Assembly: GCA_944990035.1 (NCBI GenBank)
Contig: CALYLX010000025.1
Span: 62,001 to 126,000 of the forward strand
Direction: 5' to 3'
Source of the DNA: Clitopilus passeckerianus
Taxonomy: Eukaryota > Basidiomycota > Agaricomycetes > Agaricales > Entolomataceae
DNA length: 64,000 bases
Shown here: positions 60,541-64,000 of the stretch, piece after piece
Numbering within the stretch: the first letter of the stretch is position 1
Layout of the letters: each line of letters starts with the position of its first letter
Translations under genes and position numbers: made by a program
The notes under the pieces: model-generated
What the model was told of the DNA's origin: nothing
The model's input: the letters and a program-made list of their open reading frames with translations, nothing else
The model's database searches: none

Positions 60541-61392
60541 TTTCCCTCATGTAGACATGTAAAGCTAGGAGCCGATTTAAAGATATTGCCAAACAGCCTT
60601 TCGCAGATTCTAGAAACATTGATTATTATGAAGGAATAATTATACTGGGAGTGGGCAACGCCGGGTTGACGCGCGTCAGCCGGATTTAAGGTCACGTGAC
60701 CGAAATCGTCGAAATCGGCATCACTAAAATTCTTGCAAACATATATGGGCATATATGGGCATATATGGCCAACATTCCTCACATTGACCACCTCGTGAAA
60801 ATCCGATCGCATGGCAATATACTAAATGACTTTTCTTGGCAATTCTCCTGGGTTCAGGTAAAATTCACCTTGGACATTGAGATTGTGATTTCACATCAGC
60901 GCTGTGAGCTCTGGCAAGCGTGACAAGGCCATGTAATGATTGACTTTGATTCCACTGCTGCTGAGTTTTCGTGCAGCAGGTCATGGTTCCCAACCCTTGG
61001 CTAGCGTGTGAGTCATGCCAAAGGCACTAGGGATTCTGAAATCCTCATATGGCAGCCAAGGTTTGGCATGCCACCTGGGCCTGTCTGAATTCTGCACAGG
61101 ACTTCCAATTCATGATTCTATACATGCATGTGTAGCAGAAGGCAAAGTTTGCGAAGTAAGAGCGTTCTTGGGAGATTTGCCAATGTGCATCTCCCCATAT
61201 ATTGTACCATATTTGGCGGCTTTGTTTCAGCTGGAAGGCGCCGCGTTGCGAAAGAAAACATTACATTGCGATATTGGGAGGGGTATACAGAAGCATACAA
61301 GCCATAATGAGATTGGAAATGAACAGCGAGGCATACATAGGTATCTATTACTATGGATGAGCATACATGCTCCAGGCCAGAGGTGAACAATT
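60541..61392. other. Intergenic, no gene seen
   Basis: About 850 bases between the F-box pseudogene and the DUF6698 gene. It contains three tandem copies of ATATATGGGC (60741-60770, last copy one base different). Short open frames on both strands have no recognisable content. Confidence 0.4.
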
Positions 61393-62970
61393 TCACATGC
61401 GAGCCCGCTTTCGAGCCCGCTCTGCTCTGATACGGTCCAGATCGGACATTCTGGTGTCTGCTTCAGCCGCGTCGGTGGCAGTTTGGACAGCTGGCCCAAA
61501 TACATGGCTGTGGATGTTGACTATCAGTATCGTCAAAGTTCGGCGGCCAGGAGAAAGCTCACTAGTTGAAAGTGTCAATGATTCCGCAGCATTCACCGTC
61601 GTCGAAGAGGTGGACTATATTCCAGAAGAAGTCTGGATAATTGAAGTGGGTATCAACTGTCACCCACATATGCTGGGATGAAAGTGCATGCCGCGTCTAC
61701 GAAAGCGCGCTCAGAGGTATGATGGCTGCCCCAACGCAATTAACTTACCTGCACTGCAACGTATGCAATTGCCTCTGGGGTCATGGATGTGAGTCCAATG
61801 ATGCAAGCATTGCTGCGTTTCCCGCGATGATAACCGGGTTGCTCAAGGCCAGCCGCGGGCCCTTGGAATATGTGTTTCGCAACCTAGATACTTTTTGAGA
61901 CAAGGTGTCTCCAAGCAAAGTGCTTTGGAAAGCATACGTACCCGGTACAAAAGGTGGCCGCATAGCAAGCCTGTCTCTAAGTCGTCGGGGTTGTACTGTC
62001 GTCCCGATGGGTATAGAAACCGAGGCCAATAGCCTGCGGTTGCATTCTTTCGGCCCTCCCGAATATCATCGTACGTCCTGTGTAGACTCACTGTTAGCGT
62101 GTGCACACAGCCTCAGGCTGGTATTGTCACTTACTCTTGACATGTGGCCCACTCTAACGGGCACAGAAGCTCGGCCGTGGCAGAATGGTTCCAGCCTCGA
62201 TCCGATTTATTAGTCTCGGAGATGGCGGGAGTAATGACCTGCGTGATGTCCTTAGGCATGTACCTGATTATGCTGGCCTTTAGTCCGGAGGTGTCGTCGC
62301 CACGAGCAGAGCAGATTCCTGAGAGGATCTAAGGAGCGCGATGGAGTTTTATGTAACGAATGAAAGGAGGTGGAGTCACCTTTTTGTTGACCTTCTTGAG
62401 CAACGAGACAGATTCGTCGCAGTCATTGAGCTCAAGGATATCTTTACGAAGGTCGGGAATCCTTTTGGTCCAAATCTTCCAGGTGTCCAAGGAGTTCTTG
62501 CTCCTGCCGCGTCTGAGTGTTAGTATGTGGAGATGACAATAAGATAAGGAACGAACTCGGTGCAAGTAAAGACGTGTTCCGTGTTCCACGCCTCGTCGTC
62601 TGTATCTGCAGTATCGTTCTTGATTCCCATGGCAATAACATGAGTTACATCTGCATAGGGGTCCGAGATTCGAGCAAAAATGCGTCCAAGTTCGTGGTAG
62701 CTCTTGTCCTTGTCTTTTGTGTCGGCCGCGTCTTCAGAGTTGTCGGAATCGGATTTACTGCGTGAACAATCATTAATAGAGGTCAGGATTGAGTGATCAG
62801 AGTGCTTACCGTTTGTCCCCTGCCAACGAAGTTTTGGTGGAGACTTCAACCAGCTTGTCCTTGACCCGGGAGGTAATAAAGGCCTGGCGAATAGCTTGGT
62901 TGTATTCCTCCTCAGTAAGAGGTGCTGTAGACCGGTTGGAGGCGTCAGATAAAGGTGTACAAGAAGCCAT
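61393..62970 (-). CDS. DUF6698 domain protein
   Basis: Spliced gene starting at ATG 62970. Pieces in order: MASCTPLSDASNR, ELGRIFARISDPY, SLDTWKIWTKRIPDLRKDIL (after a donor inside ACCGAG that keeps phase), ILSGICSARGDDTSGLKASI, YMPKDITQVITPAIS, RGWNHSATAELLCPLEW, FLYPSGRQYNPDDLETGLLC, GAIAYVAVQ, FFWNIVHLFDDGECCGIIDT, HVFGP. These are the conserved blocks of DUF6698, found in many copies in mushroom-forming fungi; function unknown. C-terminus is basic (RIRAERARKRARM). I see no clear lesion, but some middle exons (61900-62150) were only located, not phased. Confidence 0.72.
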
Positions 62971-63648
62971 TGAGAGGATGAGGGTTTACTGCCAACGTCA
63001 AGACTTCAGCTTTTATAGATACGTACAAGAGTGTTCGGATAACCCTCGGGAATACTGACTTGTAAATGTCAGTTGCAATACCAGGAGCTTGGAGAAATGT
63101 GGCGCTTCGCATTGGCAGCTGTGCGACCATCGGTGCTTCGGGAAATGGGAGGGAGGGCTCTCCTGTGAAACACCTCTAGGTATCTGCGAGTTGCGAAACC
63201 CCAGAGAGCTGTACAAAGGCCGCCGTTGCATTCTATAGATGATGAAGGGAGGCAAGACCAGTGTGAGAGCCTGAAATAATTCCTCCGAATTTGAAAAGCA
63301 GTTGGTGGTGCTGAAACAGCCGGGCAACAGTCTGGCGCGGTGAACCTGAAGTGCAAAAGGGTTGGCTCGGCCAAATCTACAATTTTCCACCGAAGTTCAG
63401 ACCTAGAGAAACCAGCATTGAGTTGAGAGCGGCGCGCAGGCTACAAAACATCGGCGTAATTGGACTTAGCGTTTTCCTAGGTTTGCGAAGAGGGCGGAAA
63501 CTTGAATCGCACATTCCGGGTATATCTATACGGCAAAAACCAGCGAACACATTCTATCCTTCCATGATGCCCGATTCCTGCAGGCGACGCTGGTCAGTAT
63601 CATCCCGCTCTTCTGCATCATTCGACATGCAAGACTACCTCTTCAACC
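62971..63648. other. Intergenic, no gene seen
   Basis: About 680 bases between the DUF6698 gene start and the LTR at the window end. Must hold the DUF6698 promoter. A plus-strand frame at 63351-63648 runs into the LTR and has no recognisable domain. Confidence 0.4.
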
Positions 63649-64000
63649 TGTTATGATTTTGCTTACATGTTTCTCCTTACATACCCCGGCCCGCTTACCT
63701 ATGCACGATTACTCACATATGCTGCGCATCACTGCGCATTTTTCATCTTTTTCCATGCTTACTCCGCATCTCTCACGATCGTGAGAGACTTATACCTTAT
63801 CTGACTCTTTCTGACTCGCATTGAGTCATACTGACTCATGTACTTACTCATCATGCTGCGCATGACTCATTACTTACTCAGCATGCTGCGCATGTGCTAT
63901 ATTTAGAACTACTAGATAGGTATATAAACCTGTACCATTTGGTCAAGGCTCCTCAGCTTGACCTAGGCAATCTACCTAACTGCTTAGTTCTCTACTTCGC
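63649..64000 (+). mobile_element. LTR, second copy (cut by window end)
   Basis: The 352 bases to the window end match the start of the solo LTR at 5515 with about three mismatches (CATTGAG versus CATCAAG; CATGTGC versus CATGCGC). Same orientation. Whether it is solo or the edge of a full retrotransposon cannot be seen here. Confidence 0.9.

Noticed and set aside
60741..60770. Three tandem ATATATGGGC copies as a regulatory or CRISPR-like array
   Set aside because: Only three short units without spacers; ordinary minisatellite. No CRISPR array is expected or seen in this eukaryotic window.

Overview
This is nuclear DNA of a filamentous basidiomycete, most likely an Agaricomycete. Nearly every gene is cut by many introns of about 45-65 bases with GT...AG ends, some exons are only 10 bases long, and several families typical of mushroom-forming fungi are present (DUF6593, DUF6698, PL14 lyase, F-box proteins with the coiled-coil N-terminus, GCM1/WRKY-finger MULE transposase). 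There are no operons; genes lie on both strands about 0.2-0.5 kb apart.

Layout. 1-6821: right part of a large MULE-type DNA transposon whose single gene combines a zinc-finger/DDE transposase with a USP-like peptidase region, a PHD finger and a Tudor-like region. It carries a one-base frameshift and a solo LTR. 6822-8759: gene-poor, transposon-like DNA. 8760-9264: the 5' half of the autophagy gene ATG101, stopping at an exon edge. 9527-12837: Rap1-like telomere protein. 14116-16904: 20-exon DHA2 transporter with a frameshift. 16979-17633: DUF6593 protein. 18198-19417: secreted Ser/Thr-rich protein ending in a RidA domain. 20411-20495: tRNA-Tyr with intron. 20703-39412 is a conserved, housekeeping-rich block: glutamate 5-kinase, PRPP synthetase, sterol glucosyltransferase, a single-pass membrane protein, PL14 lyase, SLC41/MgtE magnesium transporter, SAGA subunit Ada3, Pol I subunit A34.5 and a TRAIP-like RING protein. 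39911-40581: ricin-B-like lectin.

41776-56142 is the most unusual region: four same-strand paralogues of a multidomain protein (TPR, two CCCH zinc fingers, then up to three repeats of an alpha/beta module with a GG-[VLI]-[LF]-G-[GA]-x-F signature), interrupted by a FAD monooxygenase gene. Every copy carries lesions (stops, one-base frameshifts, or a short Gag-bearing element inserted with a 4-bp target duplication), so the array looks like a decaying tandem family. 56455-58609: bifunctional THI20. 58787-60540: degraded F-box gene. 61393-62970: DUF6698 gene. 63649-64000: start of a second copy of the LTR found at 5515.

Metabolic and informational genes of the central block reconstruct in frame through up to 21 exons, whereas lesions cluster in the transposon-rich left end and the right-hand duplicated families. 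That contrast argues that most lesions are real mutations and not base-calling errors. Exon boundaries were set by hand from splice consensus, reading phase and family conservation.
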